From Synechococcus sp. AG-679-C18 (lineage in GTDB: Bacteria > Cyanobacteriota > Cyanobacteriia > PCC-6307 > Cyanobiaceae): DNA of 64,000 nt. This document shows positions 28,862 through 37,497 of the stretch, piece after piece (the stretch's first letter is position 1; each line of letters opens with the position of its first letter). The notes under the pieces were generated by a model. The model had not been told where the DNA came from, searched no databases, and saw only the letters and a list, made by a program, of their open reading frames with translations. Both the position numbers and the translations under genes were made by a program. The stretch spans positions 25,016-89,015 of the forward strand of contig QCUL01000007.1 in NCBI GenBank assembly GCA_003210755.1, read 5' to 3'.

Positions 28862-29287
28862 CTAATTCCCACCCAACCATTTTTGCCCGTTAAGACGCTG
28901 AAGCAAACGAGATTGAAGCAAAGCAAGATTGATTCGCTTCTCATCAATCAAAAATGACTCCAACATGCTTGGTTCAGTTCCTGACTCCGCAAGTGCGATC
29001 GTTTTCCCAGACTTGATCGAATCAGATTCGAAACAGACCCAGAAACGGCGGCCCCCAGGCAATTCTCCAGTCACCATCCAACATTGTCCTCCGACAACAG
29101 GGCGTTCCCCTTCGATCAAATTGATCGATGCAGTGATTTGATGGTTTGAGCTCAGTGCATTGCTGAGGGAGGGAATCAAATCGTCTTGAATGAACTCCAC
29201 AAAAGGTTTGTCCTCCGGTTTTGGCTTCGGAGCGGGCTTTGCAGCTGGTTTATCTGCAGCTTTTGGGGTTGCGGGAGTTTCGCTCAC
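28862..29287 (-). CDS. DUF2996 family protein
   Basis: A low-complexity Pro/Ala/Lys-rich N-terminus (residues 5-28, alternating AKPAPKPKP) precedes a compact domain. It has FVEFIQDDLIPSL, the GERPVVGGQCWMVTGELPGGRRFWVCF core and a helical C-terminus ending LLQRLNGQKWLGGN. This matches DUF2996, a cyanobacterial and plastid family without a well-defined biochemical role. Start codon is GTG at 29287. It lies 73 bases upstream of acsF on the same strand; a link to pigment synthesis is possible but only from position. Confidence 0.82.
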   Translation of the reverse strand: MSETPATPKAADKPAAKPAPKPKPEDKPFVEFIQDDLIPSLSNALSSNHQITASINLIEGERPVVGGQCWMVTGELPGGRRFWVCFESDSIKSGKTIALAESGTEPSMLESFLIDEKRINLALLQSRLLQRLNGQKWLGGN

Positions 29288-29332
29288 CGGAGTTTGGTTA
29301 CTGGGCGGACTGTAGACAGTCTCGTGCGGTCT

Positions 29333-29845
29333 CTACCAATCATCCCCAATCTGATAACCCCAGTCGTCGTCTTCAGCAAACGTTTGCTTAGATTGTTTTT
29401 CTCTGTCTTGCGGTTGATTCGTTTCCTTCACTTTGCTTGTTGTCGTATTGGCTTGAGTGCCTCGATGGACCACTCTGAAGGGCACCGAAACGGTTGGAGC
29501 AGGATCACGTACGTCACGTTCGGGCCAGGGCATGGGTTGAGTCTTTCTTGCGCTTCGGGGCTCTTCAGAAGAAATCGGCTCCTCTCTTTCTGCTCCTGCT
29601 AACGGACGTCGGACGTCTCGCCGAAGAGGGGGTTGCGAGTTGACCATGGCTAATCCACCCACTGCGCTCACCCCTGATCCCACCACCGCTGCTACAGCAA
29701 TCCAGGCTCCAATGGGTAGGTTGGGCGTTTTCCACGTGAGCACTCGCAATGATGTGGCTTGTCCGGGATTGAGTGTTGCAATCAACAAGGCCAACACCAC
29801 CGGACTCAGGCAGGGGATCAGAAGCAAACGTTGAAACGTTGTCAT
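29333..29845 (-). CDS. small membrane protein with LapA/DUF1049-like helices and a charged tail
   Basis: The first 70 residues contain two membrane helices around LNPGQATSLRVLTWKTPNLPIGAW. This resembles the NPxxVxLRxLxWxxPxxPLGxxL core of the LapA/DUF1049 family. The remainder is a hydrophilic tail rich in Arg, Glu and Pro that ends EDDDWGYQIGDDW. I chose the ATG at 29845, which overlaps the ubiX stop by ATGA; an ATG six codons earlier would overlap more. LapA proteins are linked to lipopolysaccharide assembly in enterobacteria; that role is not shown here. Confidence 0.65.
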   Translation of the reverse strand: MTTFQRLLLIPCLSPVVLALLIATLNPGQATSLRVLTWKTPNLPIGAWIAVAAVVGSGVSAVGGLAMVNSQPPLRRDVRRPLAGAEREEPISSEEPRSARKTQPMPWPERDVRDPAPTVSVPFRVVHRGTQANTTTSKVKETNQPQDREKQSKQTFAEDDDWGYQIGDDW

Positions 29846-30486
29846 TGCTGGCGACCTTGCCATCGCTTTAGTGGACTCAAATCTTCGCCAAAAGAATCGA
29901 ACAGCCTTACCACCAAAAAATCAATCATTTCATTGAGACTTTCAGGGTGGGTATACCAAGCAGGGATGGGAGGGGCGATCCTTGCTCCAGCTTCAGCAAG
30001 AGAAGTCAGGTTACGAAGATGAATCAGGCTCCACGGCATTTCTCTTGGAGCAAGCACCAGCGGTCTTCCTTCCTTGAGATGAACATCTGCACAACGTTCA
30101 AGTAAATCGCTTGCTATTCCTGCAGCAATTCTCCCCACAGTGCCCATCGAGCAGGGAACAATCACCATGCCTCTGGTGATTACACTTCCACTGGCGATTG
30201 TCGCTGCTTGATCTCCCCAACGATGGCAAGTTAATGATCCAGTTTTGACATCTAACCGGTTTCTCCAAAATTGTTCTTGAAGATCCGGATCAACAGGTAC
30301 TTGGATAGATTGCTCCGCAGACCACACTTCATGAGCTCCACGACTCATGATTAGATGTACATTTCGTTCCTGTCGAAGTAAAAGCTGCAGAGCTCGTTCG
30401 GCAAGAGGTTGAGCAGATGCACCACTCACTCCAATGACATATGGATAATCTGATTGATGAGAAGCGGACAAATCCTTAACCCTCAC
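29842..30486 (-). CDS. ubiX: flavin prenyltransferase UbiX
   Basis: The protein (214 residues) has the UbiX/Pad fold: VIGVSGASAQPLAERALQLL with the FMN-binding GxSGAS near residue 18, IMSRGAHEVW, VIVPCSMGTVGRIAAGIASDLLER, and RPLVLAPREMPWSLIHLRNL. UbiX prenylates FMN to make the cofactor of UbiD decarboxylases, here probably for plastoquinone or related quinone synthesis. The GTG start lies inside the end of the upstream RNB gene, an 11-base overlap. An alternative start further in cannot be excluded. Confidence 0.9.
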   Translation of the reverse strand: MRVKDLSASHQSDYPYVIGVSGASAQPLAERALQLLLRQERNVHLIMSRGAHEVWSAEQSIQVPVDPDLQEQFWRNRLDVKTGSLTCHRWGDQAATIASGSVITRGMVIVPCSMGTVGRIAAGIASDLLERCADVHLKEGRPLVLAPREMPWSLIHLRNLTSLAEAGARIAPPIPAWYTHPESLNEMIDFLVVRLFDSFGEDLSPLKRWQGRQQ

Positions 30487-32839
30487 TGACAGCCACAGGC
30501 ATGGGGGAATGAGTCTCGGCAGAAGCAGTGACTACATCTAGATCGATCTGATTACGCAACACATCAACTTTTGTCACGCAAACTGTGACTGGATCACCAA
30601 GTTTGTAAACCCGACGATTCCGACGACCCACAAGTCGATTTTGACGTGAGCGATATTCGTACCAATCGTCATTTAAAGAACTGACATGTACGAGGCCCTC
30701 AACCATAGAAGGTGCAATTTCTACGAAGAATCCATAGCTTTGGACACCGCTAATAACACCTTGCTGCTCATGATCGAGCATGGGTTGTGCACTCCGTGCT
30801 TGTGCCATGGCAATCACATCCCTGCACAACTCTGCTTTCTGGCGACGTCTGGCATTGAGTCTCTGAAGATGACGTTCTTGAAGGAGCTCGTTTAATCTCT
30901 GATTGAGTGATCCACTAAAGAGAGGCCACGTAATTCTTGAGACAGCTCCTTTCTTGCCAACGTTGACTGTTTCTTTCTGCCGCACACTGGGACGATCTTT
31001 GCCGTCATTTAAAAGTTGACATAATACTTGCTGATTCAATATGTCTGCGTAATGCAGGGTGGGACAGCACCATGGAGCTAACATCTGATTAGCTTCATTT
31101 TTGACTTCTGAAGTGTCGTTTTCTGGGTCAATATCTAGTTGGATTTTTTCTATTTCAGATGCTGATTCTTCGTATTTATTAGTAAGAGGTAGTTGTTTTG
31201 AACTATTCTTTAAAAGCTTCAAATGTGTTTCCGGAAGTGTTTGTCTTAGCTGCATGTTGAGAACCCGTCTAGACGGATTTCCAATCAAAGCTTGGGACAG
31301 GACTGAAGCAGATGTTGTTCCCTCCTCATCAAGAGAAAGAGGCACATCTAAAGCAATTGCAGCTTTGGCAACGTCGTTCAATGTTCCGCTCTCAGGATCA
31401 TTGGCGTGTAGGACAAAGGCTGGAAGATTGAAATCCAAGCAATGCTGAGTCCATGTTGCGTGAGCTGCTCGCAAGAAAACAGACAAGATTGAAAAGGGGT
31501 CTTCCTCTCTCAGAGGTTCTATCCACTGACGATTGCCTCCACAAGGTTCAGTGGTGCGTAAGTCTCCTAAAGAATCTAAGTCTGGTTCCAGAAGATCCAA
31601 TTCGGTTTGCCCACGTCTTAGCTCTGCTGCATGAAGTGCTTTGGCACAGAACAAAAGAGTCTCGAGCTGTCCAATTTGATCTTTGATTGGTTTGAGAGCT
31701 GTTGGGATTGCTCGCGAGCGTGGTTTTCGTCCTGCTAACGCAGACAACATCTCACAATTCACTTCCCCAACAGGACAAATCTGAGTCAAACAGAATTCCC
31801 AATCGAGAACTTCGCCTTCAGAATCAATATCGATACAAACACTGACAGCCGATTGTGATTCTTTAACTTTGAATGCTGTCGCTTTAGAAAGGTTTGGACT
31901 GAGGAGTGGGATCCACTTATTGCCAAGACAAAGAGCTTCGCTTTGTTCGCACAACCATTGATCAAGACTATTTCCTGGATTAATCCTTTCAGCGACAGCG
32001 GGCGAATGAATCCACAGCCTGGTTCCGCCTGCAAATGGCATGACGTGGGCTGCTGGAAGTTGCGGAGCGTCATCAATTAACCAGTTACTCAATAGTAAAG
32101 AGGGCTGGTCAGTGAGATCTTTGCGTCTTTTATCTGAGGGTGCTTTGAGAGTTGTTCTTGGAGCACTAGTTCTGTTGTGCAAATGGGCTTTAGTCAGTAA
32201 AAGATCACGATCAGCATCAACTCCACCATTCAGGGGAAGTGAACGTGCAACGTGAGCTCGAGCTGGATGCTGAGCGATTGGGAATCGATCCAGCTGCACT
32301 TCCACAACTGATGTGGAAGGTTCCTCTTGTTGATATTGGATGTCACTCTCGGGTAATTCGATGGAAGCGAGTAATCGATCATCCAGGGGAATAGCAAGAA
32401 GCTTCTCCTCCTGCTGTTGGACATGAGCTAGAAGACTGGTTGTCGCTCTTTGCAGAATGCACTGCACACCTCCTTCTGGAGAGCGACGACGTCCCGCATC
32501 CCGAATGATTCGCACGAGTACGCGGTCACCATTCCAAGCATGATTGAGCTGATGGTCGCGAATGTAGATGTCTTCACCGCCATCATCTCGAATGGCGAAA
32601 CAGAAACCCTTGCTGCTGCACCGCAAACGTGCCTCGATCATCCCGATGTCATCACCTCTGGAAATGGATCCTTCCTCGGTAAGACTTAGAACTCCAAGGC
32701 GATCGAGACCTTTCAGAGCAATATCCAGAGACTGTTTGTCAGCTCGGTTGCTTAAGCGGAGAATTTTTTCAAGCTTGCTGACCTCAAGGGAATCGTCAAA
32801 AGGGACCTGGTCAAGAAGGTCGGCGACCGTGAATTTCAT
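30476..32839 (-). CDS. zam: Zam-like RNB-domain protein with a degenerate catalytic motif
   Basis: From the ATG at 32839 the protein has 787 residues. It has an N-terminal winged-helix-like domain (KFTVADLLDQVPF), cold-shock-like OB folds (CSSKGFCFAIRDDGGEDIYIRD), an RNB domain (about 230-600) and a C-terminal S1 domain (GVISGVQSYGFFVEIAPSMVEG). This is the layout of RNase R and of cyanobacterial Zam, named for acetazolamide resistance in Synechocystis. Where active RNB enzymes have four aspartates (DxxxxxDxDD), I align LLLSNWLIDDA, which keeps only the last two. Exonuclease activity may therefore be lost. The window's other RNB gene, at 61314, has all four. The frame extends 45 bases upstream to a TTG. 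Confidence 0.82.
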   Translation of the reverse strand: MKFTVADLLDQVPFDDSLEVSKLEKILRLSNRADKQSLDIALKGLDRLGVLSLTEEGSISRGDDIGMIEARLRCSSKGFCFAIRDDGGEDIYIRDHQLNHAWNGDRVLVRIIRDAGRRRSPEGGVQCILQRATTSLLAHVQQQEEKLLAIPLDDRLLASIELPESDIQYQQEEPSTSVVEVQLDRFPIAQHPARAHVARSLPLNGGVDADRDLLLTKAHLHNRTSAPRTTLKAPSDKRRKDLTDQPSLLLSNWLIDDAPQLPAAHVMPFAGGTRLWIHSPAVAERINPGNSLDQWLCEQSEALCLGNKWIPLLSPNLSKATAFKVKESQSAVSVCIDIDSEGEVLDWEFCLTQICPVGEVNCEMLSALAGRKPRSRAIPTALKPIKDQIGQLETLLFCAKALHAAELRRGQTELDLLEPDLDSLGDLRTTEPCGGNRQWIEPLREEDPFSILSVFLRAAHATWTQHCLDFNLPAFVLHANDPESGTLNDVAKAAIALDVPLSLDEEGTTSASVLSQALIGNPSRRVLNMQLRQTLPETHLKLLKNSSKQLPLTNKYEESASEIEKIQLDIDPENDTSEVKNEANQMLAPWCCPTLHYADILNQQVLCQLLNDGKDRPSVRQKETVNVGKKGAVSRITWPLFSGSLNQRLNELLQERHLQRLNARRRQKAELCRDVIAMAQARSAQPMLDHEQQGVISGVQSYGFFVEIAPSMVEGLVHVSSLNDDWYEYRSRQNRLVGRRNRRVYKLGDPVTVCVTKVDVLRNQIDLDVVTASAETHSPMPVAVSEG

Positions 32840-32965
32840 CGGAACGTGAAAGAAACCGGCCTTCAGGACCGGGAGTTGAGTCAAAACAGTTGCACTCGAA
32901 GAGTTGGTAGTGCAGAAAGTTATTAACGATTTAATCCTAATCGCAAGGCAGTATTGAATCCATGT

Positions 32966-33271
32966 CTATTCCTCAGTTTGCGTTGATCCCAACCCGGCTT
33001 GCAGCATCGGCATCAACAACCGCACCCCGATGATTAAAAATCCAGTGGACGCCACGAGTTGCAACCACTCAGCTGGAATCACCGCAGATAAGGATCCACC
33101 TGCAATAGCCCCAATCAAGCTGGCGAGAACTAAAGCGCTGGAAGATCCCAAAAACACAGCCAATGGACGATCTGATGTGCCACTGATTGCCACAGTCGCT
33201 AACTGGGTTTTATCTCCGAGCTCCGCTAAGAATACGGTTACAAAGGTGGAAAAGAGGAGAGTGAAATCCAT
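32966..33271 (-). CDS. TMEM165/GDT1 (UPF0016) half-protein, downstream copy
   Basis: The 101-residue protein has three membrane helices and the family motif FLAELGDKTQLATV (E-x-G-D-K-T) near residue 17. GDT1 proteins are cation/proton exchangers; the cyanobacterial member Mnx moves manganese from cytoplasm to thylakoid lumen. Full-length family members contain two such three-helix repeats, whereas here each repeat has its own gene. I chose the ATG at 33271; a TTG at 33298 would overlap the upstream partner. Confidence 0.88.
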   Translation of the reverse strand: MDFTLLFSTFVTVFLAELGDKTQLATVAISGTSDRPLAVFLGSSSALVLASLIGAIAGGSLSAVIPAEWLQLVASTGFLIIGVRLLMPMLQAGLGSTQTEE

Positions 33272-33278
33272 AACAAAT

Positions 33279-33608
33279 TCAAAATGACTGGGTTTCAAGC
33301 AGAGACTTCAAAGCCTGACTTCCCAGCCATACTCCCAGTCCTACCATTAAGAGTCCTGCCATTTGTTCCAGCCGTTCAGGGGGAAGAATGGTGGAAAGCC
33401 AGCGTCCAACAAGAACACCAACAAGGCTTGAGCAGATCAAAGCCATGGCGGCGCCGGTGAACACCAACCATGGTTCACCTGATTGTGCTGAAAGAAGGAG
33501 AGTTGCTAATTGCGTTTTGTCTCCCAATTCAGCCAAAAACACAGTTGTAAATGTGCTGAGCAGAACAGCGTTGAATCCAAGCTTGCTGTCACTGCCGGCT
33601 TCAGTCAT
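33279..33608 (-). CDS. TMEM165/GDT1 (UPF0016) half-protein, upstream copy
   Basis: The 109-residue protein also carries FLAELGDKTQLATL and three helices (TTVFLAEL..., LVFTGAAMALICSSLVGVLVG, MAGLLMVGLGVWLGSQ). Together with the next gene, 7 bases downstream, it would make a heterodimer equivalent to one full GDT1 exchanger, probably for manganese or calcium. Its start overlaps the YkgJ-like gene by 8 bases. A split pair of this kind is known in bacteria and is thought to precede the fused eukaryotic form. Confidence 0.88.
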   Translation of the reverse strand: MTEAGSDSKLGFNAVLLSTFTTVFLAELGDKTQLATLLLSAQSGEPWLVFTGAAMALICSSLVGVLVGRWLSTILPPERLEQMAGLLMVGLGVWLGSQALKSLLETQSF

Positions 33609-33975
33609 CAGAATCCTGGGTTGTACGAATCAATCGCTCGAACTTACGCATTTCTAGGCTCCTTCCGCCATGGACCGATCGAATTTGCTGTCGACAGCAT
33701 CCAATAGCGAAGGCATCTGCTTCTTCCGTTGATATGTCGAATAAATCTGGAAGAGCGCTCACTCGGCAGAAATCGGGCCGATTCTCATAAATCATGCACC
33801 GACGCCCTCCTTGATCAAAGTGCCGACACCATCCATCTTTTCCAACCATTTCAAGGTAAAGATTTTGCTGATCAGGCCTAAGGGCCGCTAATGCTTCCTG
33901 TCGTTCATCAGGTGCAAGCCTGCAGCAAGCGCCGCATTGATTCAGGCAGGACCAGTGGAGTTGGTGGCGGCTCAT
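33601..33975 (-). CDS. YkgJ-family cysteine cluster protein
   Basis: The 124-residue protein has CLNQCGACCRL at residues 10-20, then WCRHFD, RRCMIYENRPDFCRV and GCCRQQ. This is the CxxxCxxCC...C...C pattern of the YkgJ/FliB-like cluster family, which probably binds zinc or an iron-sulfur cluster. Function in cyanobacteria is not established. It lies immediately upstream of the GDT1 pair and overlaps it, so the three genes form an operon; a metal-related role would fit but is an inference. Confidence 0.8.
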   Translation of the reverse strand: MSRHQLHWSCLNQCGACCRLAPDERQEALAALRPDQQNLYLEMVGKDGWCRHFDQGGRRCMIYENRPDFCRVSALPDLFDISTEEADAFAIGCCRQQIRSVHGGRSLEMRKFERLIRTTQDSDD

Positions 33976-33994
33976 GGGTTTAATTCACGAAGCG

Positions 33995-34013
33995 CTGTGA
34001 CAAGGAGTCACAG
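33995..34013. promoter_or_regulatory. perfect 7-bp inverted repeat between psb30 and the YkgJ-like gene
   Basis: CTGTGAC and GTCACAG flank the five bases AAGGA. The element is 82 bases upstream of psb30 and 20 bases upstream of the divergent YkgJ-like gene. It could be a protein-binding palindrome serving both promoters or a leader hairpin. Which of these applies cannot be told from sequence. Confidence 0.6.
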
Positions 34014-34094
34014 TGATGACTCTCTCTGCAGGCAATGAGGTTGAAGGCCTCGTAACCTTTAGGAGGTTTCATACTCATCAACTGTTTTCGTTCC

Positions 34095-34202
34095 ATGGGA
34101 ATTGATATCCATCTGATCGCGAATTTTGGGGCTCTTGCTCTGATTACGCTTGCTGGTCCTGCGGTGATCTTCATTCTCTTCTATCGGCGCGGGGCTCTTT
34201 GA
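34095..34202 (+). CDS. psb30: photosystem II reaction centre protein Psb30 (Ycf12)
   Basis: This 35-residue protein is a single membrane helix: [20 protein letters not shown] followed by [14 protein letters not shown]. The LAGPxVIxxL segment and the short basic end identify Psb30/Ycf12, a peripheral one-helix subunit of photosystem II near cytochrome b559. The ATG at 34095 has no close ribosome-binding site; an AGGAGG lies 29 bases upstream, further than usual. The last 22 bases overlap the 3' end of the convergent ClC gene. The gene is shorter than most automatic cut-offs and easily missed. Confidence 0.9.
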   Translation: MGIDIHLIANFGALALITLAGPAVIFILFYRRGAL

Positions 34203-35545
34203 AGGTTTGCGAGTCCGTGATAAACCGGTGTTCTGCAGACCAGTCGACCGGTGTAAGCGGCAATTACGGCCGTAAGGCAGGCGCCTGCAAATAATTCTTG
34301 ATCGCCTACAAGGCGCCAGGAAAAAATAATTGAAACAAGCGGAAGCTGTGTTGCGCCGGAAAGTCCTGCTGCTAAACCAAGACCGACTCCAATTTGGGTG
34401 CTGAACCCGATCACGGCGCAAACGGTGTAGCCGAGGACGGCACCAAAGGTCAGAGATGGGTCGATAAGGCCTCCAGGAACGCCTGGCGCAAGTGCAAGCA
34501 TTGGTCCGATCACGCGAACAACTGTGATCCAAATACTTAAGAGACCAGAATTCCATTCACTGTGTTCAGAGCCAAGTTCTGGCAGCCCTTGGTCGAGCAG
34601 CTGTTTGACAAGAGCTTCTCCATCTGCAGTACTAGTACCCCAGCTCAGTAAAGCAAGCAGACTTAATCCCCCGCCGAGAAAAAGCCCAGTGCGCAGGGGT
34701 CGCTGGCGAACGATGGGTGCCAAATAAGATGTGGCCCAGACCAATCCCCGGTTGAAAAATCCACCCACTACTCCTGCTGCAATCCCAATAGGTATTGCAA
34801 GCAAAAGTTGCTCTCTCTCCGGGGCAAACACATTGATCAGGCCTAAACCGAAGATTGGTTGACCGCCGAGGTTTGAAAAGCCAGCTGCTGCAACGCAGAC
34901 AACCAAGGCTGGCCAGATTGTGACGATCGAGTATTCAGCTGTGAGCTCTTCAAGCATGAACACAACCCCAAGAAGAGGAGTGTTAAATCCCCCTGCTAGA
35001 CCGGCTCCGCCTCCGATAGCGACCATTTGTCGTTCTGTCAAAGATGGCATCCAATTAGGCCAACGTTTTTGAGAGGCTCGCGCCACTGCAGCGCCAAATT
35101 CAACAACTGGGCCCTCGCGTCCCAGTGGAAACATCGCAGATGTTGCGATCGACCAAAGTAACCCTCGCTGAACCGTGCTGGTGGTATTCATCGCTTGTGG
35201 CATCAACGATGGATCTTCAAGAGCGTTCATCGTTGAGGGAATCCCTGATCCAGAGCCAGCACGCCAAGGCCCTCGTTGAAGCAGTAGGAGGACTGGCATT
35301 ATCACCAATGGGGCGAGGGCTATAAGGACACCAATCAATGTCCAATTGGCTTGTCCCCTGGTTGGTAAAAAGCCAAAAAGCCATTCCTGAATTCGGTCTA
35401 CGAGATTCAGAGGTAGACAGGCCAGGCCAATAAGTACTCCAACAACTAGCAAGCCAATGAAGTGGCGTGCTAGTCGCGTTAGTTCGTTGAACTTAGATGT
35501 GGCCTTAGTTCTCAGCGCGATTTTGCTGTAATTCTCTGAGGTCAT
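34181..35545 (-). CDS. ClC-type chloride channel/transporter
   Basis: The protein has 454 residues and about twelve membrane segments with the ClC selectivity-filter motifs: [11 protein letters not shown] near residue 100, [15 protein letters not shown], and the [17 protein letters not shown] segment that follows helix G. The residue after GREGP is Val-Val-Glu-Phe. It should move chloride, possibly coupled to protons, for ion and pH balance. I chose the ATG at 35545, which overlaps the recJ stop by ATGA. The 3' end runs into psb30 on the other strand. Confidence 0.9.
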   Translation of the reverse strand: MTSENYSKIALRTKATSKFNELTRLARHFIGLLVVGVLIGLACLPLNLVDRIQEWLFGFLPTRGQANWTLIGVLIALAPLVIMPVLLLLQRGPWRAGSGSGIPSTMNALEDPSLMPQAMNTTSTVQRGLLWSIATSAMFPLGREGPVVEFGAAVARASQKRWPNWMPSLTERQMVAIGGGAGLAGGFNTPLLGVVFMLEELTAEYSIVTIWPALVVCVAAAGFSNLGGQPIFGLGLINVFAPEREQLLLAIPIGIAAGVVGGFFNRGLVWATSYLAPIVRQRPLRTGLFLGGGLSLLALLSWGTSTADGEALVKQLLDQGLPELGSEHSEWNSGLLSIWITVVRVIGPMLALAPGVPGGLIDPSLTFGAVLGYTVCAVIGFSTQIGVGLGLAAGLSGATQLPLVSIIFSWRLVGDQELFAGACLTAVIAAYTGRLVCRTPVYHGLANLQRAPRR

Positions 35546-37446
35546 GGAATGAGGCCGAGACCAATGCAAGCCTCTCGAATCAGGTCAGCAACGTAGGGGT
35601 GTCTTGCTCTGTTGTCTTCACTTTCGAATACCCCCTGGCTGTTAACACTGATCGATAGCTTTTCCCCAGATGGATTCAGGATCTCCAACTCACTTTCTCC
35701 TTGCCTTCGACATCGATAGACACCGTTGCTGCGACGAAGATCCATGGATGCATGGTGTTCACGAAGAGCCTGAATTTCAAGTTGGAGTTTTGCCTCACCC
35801 TGCCAACGATTGAGGTTGACTTTGAAAGCAACATCGAGTGTCTTCGGGAGAGGCTGGCTCTGTTGCCACCGCCAAGCAATCGCCTCCCGCTGACACTCTC
35901 CTTGCGCAAGGGTGAGTTTTAGATGACCGCCGCGCAGTAGTCGTTGTGATGTCACTTCGCAGGCTCTCGACCAAAAGAGTGGGGCTGGATGGCCAATTCC
36001 AAATGGCTCCAAGGAAAGCAACGCCGACCACAGTTCGTGATTAATTGACGAAAAGGATAAAAGTGCTTCTGGTTCAACCAGAATCCCCTCCCCACGTTCC
36101 TGAACCCATTTTAGTGCCAATGCATTGAGTGCTTTATGTAAGTCGTGCACATGATCTGCCCTCACAGTGAACCCCCCAGCTGCGGGGTGGCCGCCATACC
36201 TCTCGAGAAGGGATGAGCAGTCGTCAAGAGCCCTGTCCACAGCAAATCCTCCTGGTGCCCGCATTGATGCCCGCATCATTCCGTCTCCGTCTGCTGCTAA
36301 CAAGGCAGTCGGGCGTTGAAATCGTTCCATAAGTCGTGCAGCGACGATGCCAATGACACCGTGGTGCCAATGTCCTTGAGCCAGCAGAAGAAACGGTGGC
36401 AATGGAGCACGATCAGACTCTAATAAGGCCAAGGCTTCGGCTTCAATGGCATCACAAAGTTCTCGCCGCTGTCGGTTCAGACTGTCGCAGCGACGGCCAA
36501 GCTCAATAGCGTTGTTTGGATCAGTAGCGGTTAATAAATCAACCACCAGTTGTGGATCGCCGATTCTTCCTACGGCATTAATTCTTGGGGCCAATTGAAA
36601 ACCAATGTCATCGGCTCTAAGGGGTCGATCACCGAGTCCAGCGAGCTGCTGGAGGGCACGCACTCCAGGGCAGTTGCTTTCATGTAAGTAAAGCAGCCCT
36701 TCCCTTAATAGGGTTCTATTTGCTCCTGTGAGCGGCGCCATATCGGCCACAGTGCCAATGCAAAACAGATCTCTTGCACTCGTAATGGCAGTTGGTTGAT
36801 CCATTTTTTCTGAGAGTTCGCGCGCCAGCACATAGGCGAGTCCAACTCCTGCAAGGCCCCGGTATGGAGATTGGTCTGGTGTTGTGGCCGGATGAATCAG
36901 AGCGAGAGCTTTCGGGCGTTTTTTTGGAAGTGTGTGGTGATCAGTAAGGACAACCTCCATCTCCAGATCCTCTGCTCTGCTCAGGGCTTCATGAGCCGCT
37001 ACACCGTTATCGACGGTGACGATTAAACGGACTCCAAGGCCATGGAGTTCGTTCACCATGGAGCAGTTCAAGCCGTACCCATCAGCGATACGGCTAGGGA
37101 TCGCTGCCTGTGGTTCTGCACCAAGCGTCCGCAAGGTTCTCAGCAACAATGCAGTGCTGGTCATGCCATCTGCGTCGTAATCGCCACAGATGGCAAGACG
37201 CTCACCTCTTACACAGGCCTGATGCAATCTTTGAACAGCTTTCTCTAACTCAGGAAAGTGATCATCTGGATTTGGTAAAGGTGGATCATGCAGCAGAGCA
37301 TTCACCTGATCTGGTTGGGTGAGACCACGACGGAACAGCAGTACCCGAAGAGGTTCAGGCAGCGGAACCTCATCCAAGGCAGTGGAGTCAATCCCCCGAG
37401 GTAATTGCCATTGCTGAGAGGAAAAGGCAAATGGCAACTGGCACAT
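35542..37446 (-). CDS. recJ: single-stranded-DNA-specific exonuclease RecJ
   Basis: RecJ digests single-stranded DNA 5' to 3' in recombination and mismatch repair. The DHH-family motifs are present: ICGDYDADGMTSTALLLRTL (motif I), VTVDNGVAAHEAL (motif II), VLTDHHTLPK (motif III, DHH) and the DHHA1 domain with GGHPAAGGFTV. Length (634 residues) is standard. It is coupled to the downstream ClC gene and lies divergent from the HAD hydrolase gene with 51 bases between the starts. Confidence 0.94.
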   Translation of the reverse strand: MCQLPFAFSSQQWQLPRGIDSTALDEVPLPEPLRVLLFRRGLTQPDQVNALLHDPPLPNPDDHFPELEKAVQRLHQACVRGERLAICGDYDADGMTSTALLLRTLRTLGAEPQAAIPSRIADGYGLNCSMVNELHGLGVRLIVTVDNGVAAHEALSRAEDLEMEVVLTDHHTLPKKRPKALALIHPATTPDQSPYRGLAGVGLAYVLARELSEKMDQPTAITSARDLFCIGTVADMAPLTGANRTLLREGLLYLHESNCPGVRALQQLAGLGDRPLRADDIGFQLAPRINAVGRIGDPQLVVDLLTATDPNNAIELGRRCDSLNRQRRELCDAIEAEALALLESDRAPLPPFLLLAQGHWHHGVIGIVAARLMERFQRPTALLAADGDGMMRASMRAPGGFAVDRALDDCSSLLERYGGHPAAGGFTVRADHVHDLHKALNALALKWVQERGEGILVEPEALLSFSSINHELWSALLSLEPFGIGHPAPLFWSRACEVTSQRLLRGGHLKLTLAQGECQREAIAWRWQQSQPLPKTLDVAFKVNLNRWQGEAKLQLEIQALREHHASMDLRRSNGVYRCRRQGESELEILNPSGEKLSISVNSQGVFESEDNRARHPYVADLIREACIGLGLIP

Positions 37447-37497
37447 GCTCGGTGAATCTTCATTTTGCTTTGTCCTTCAAGCTGTTGCTTGAATTGC

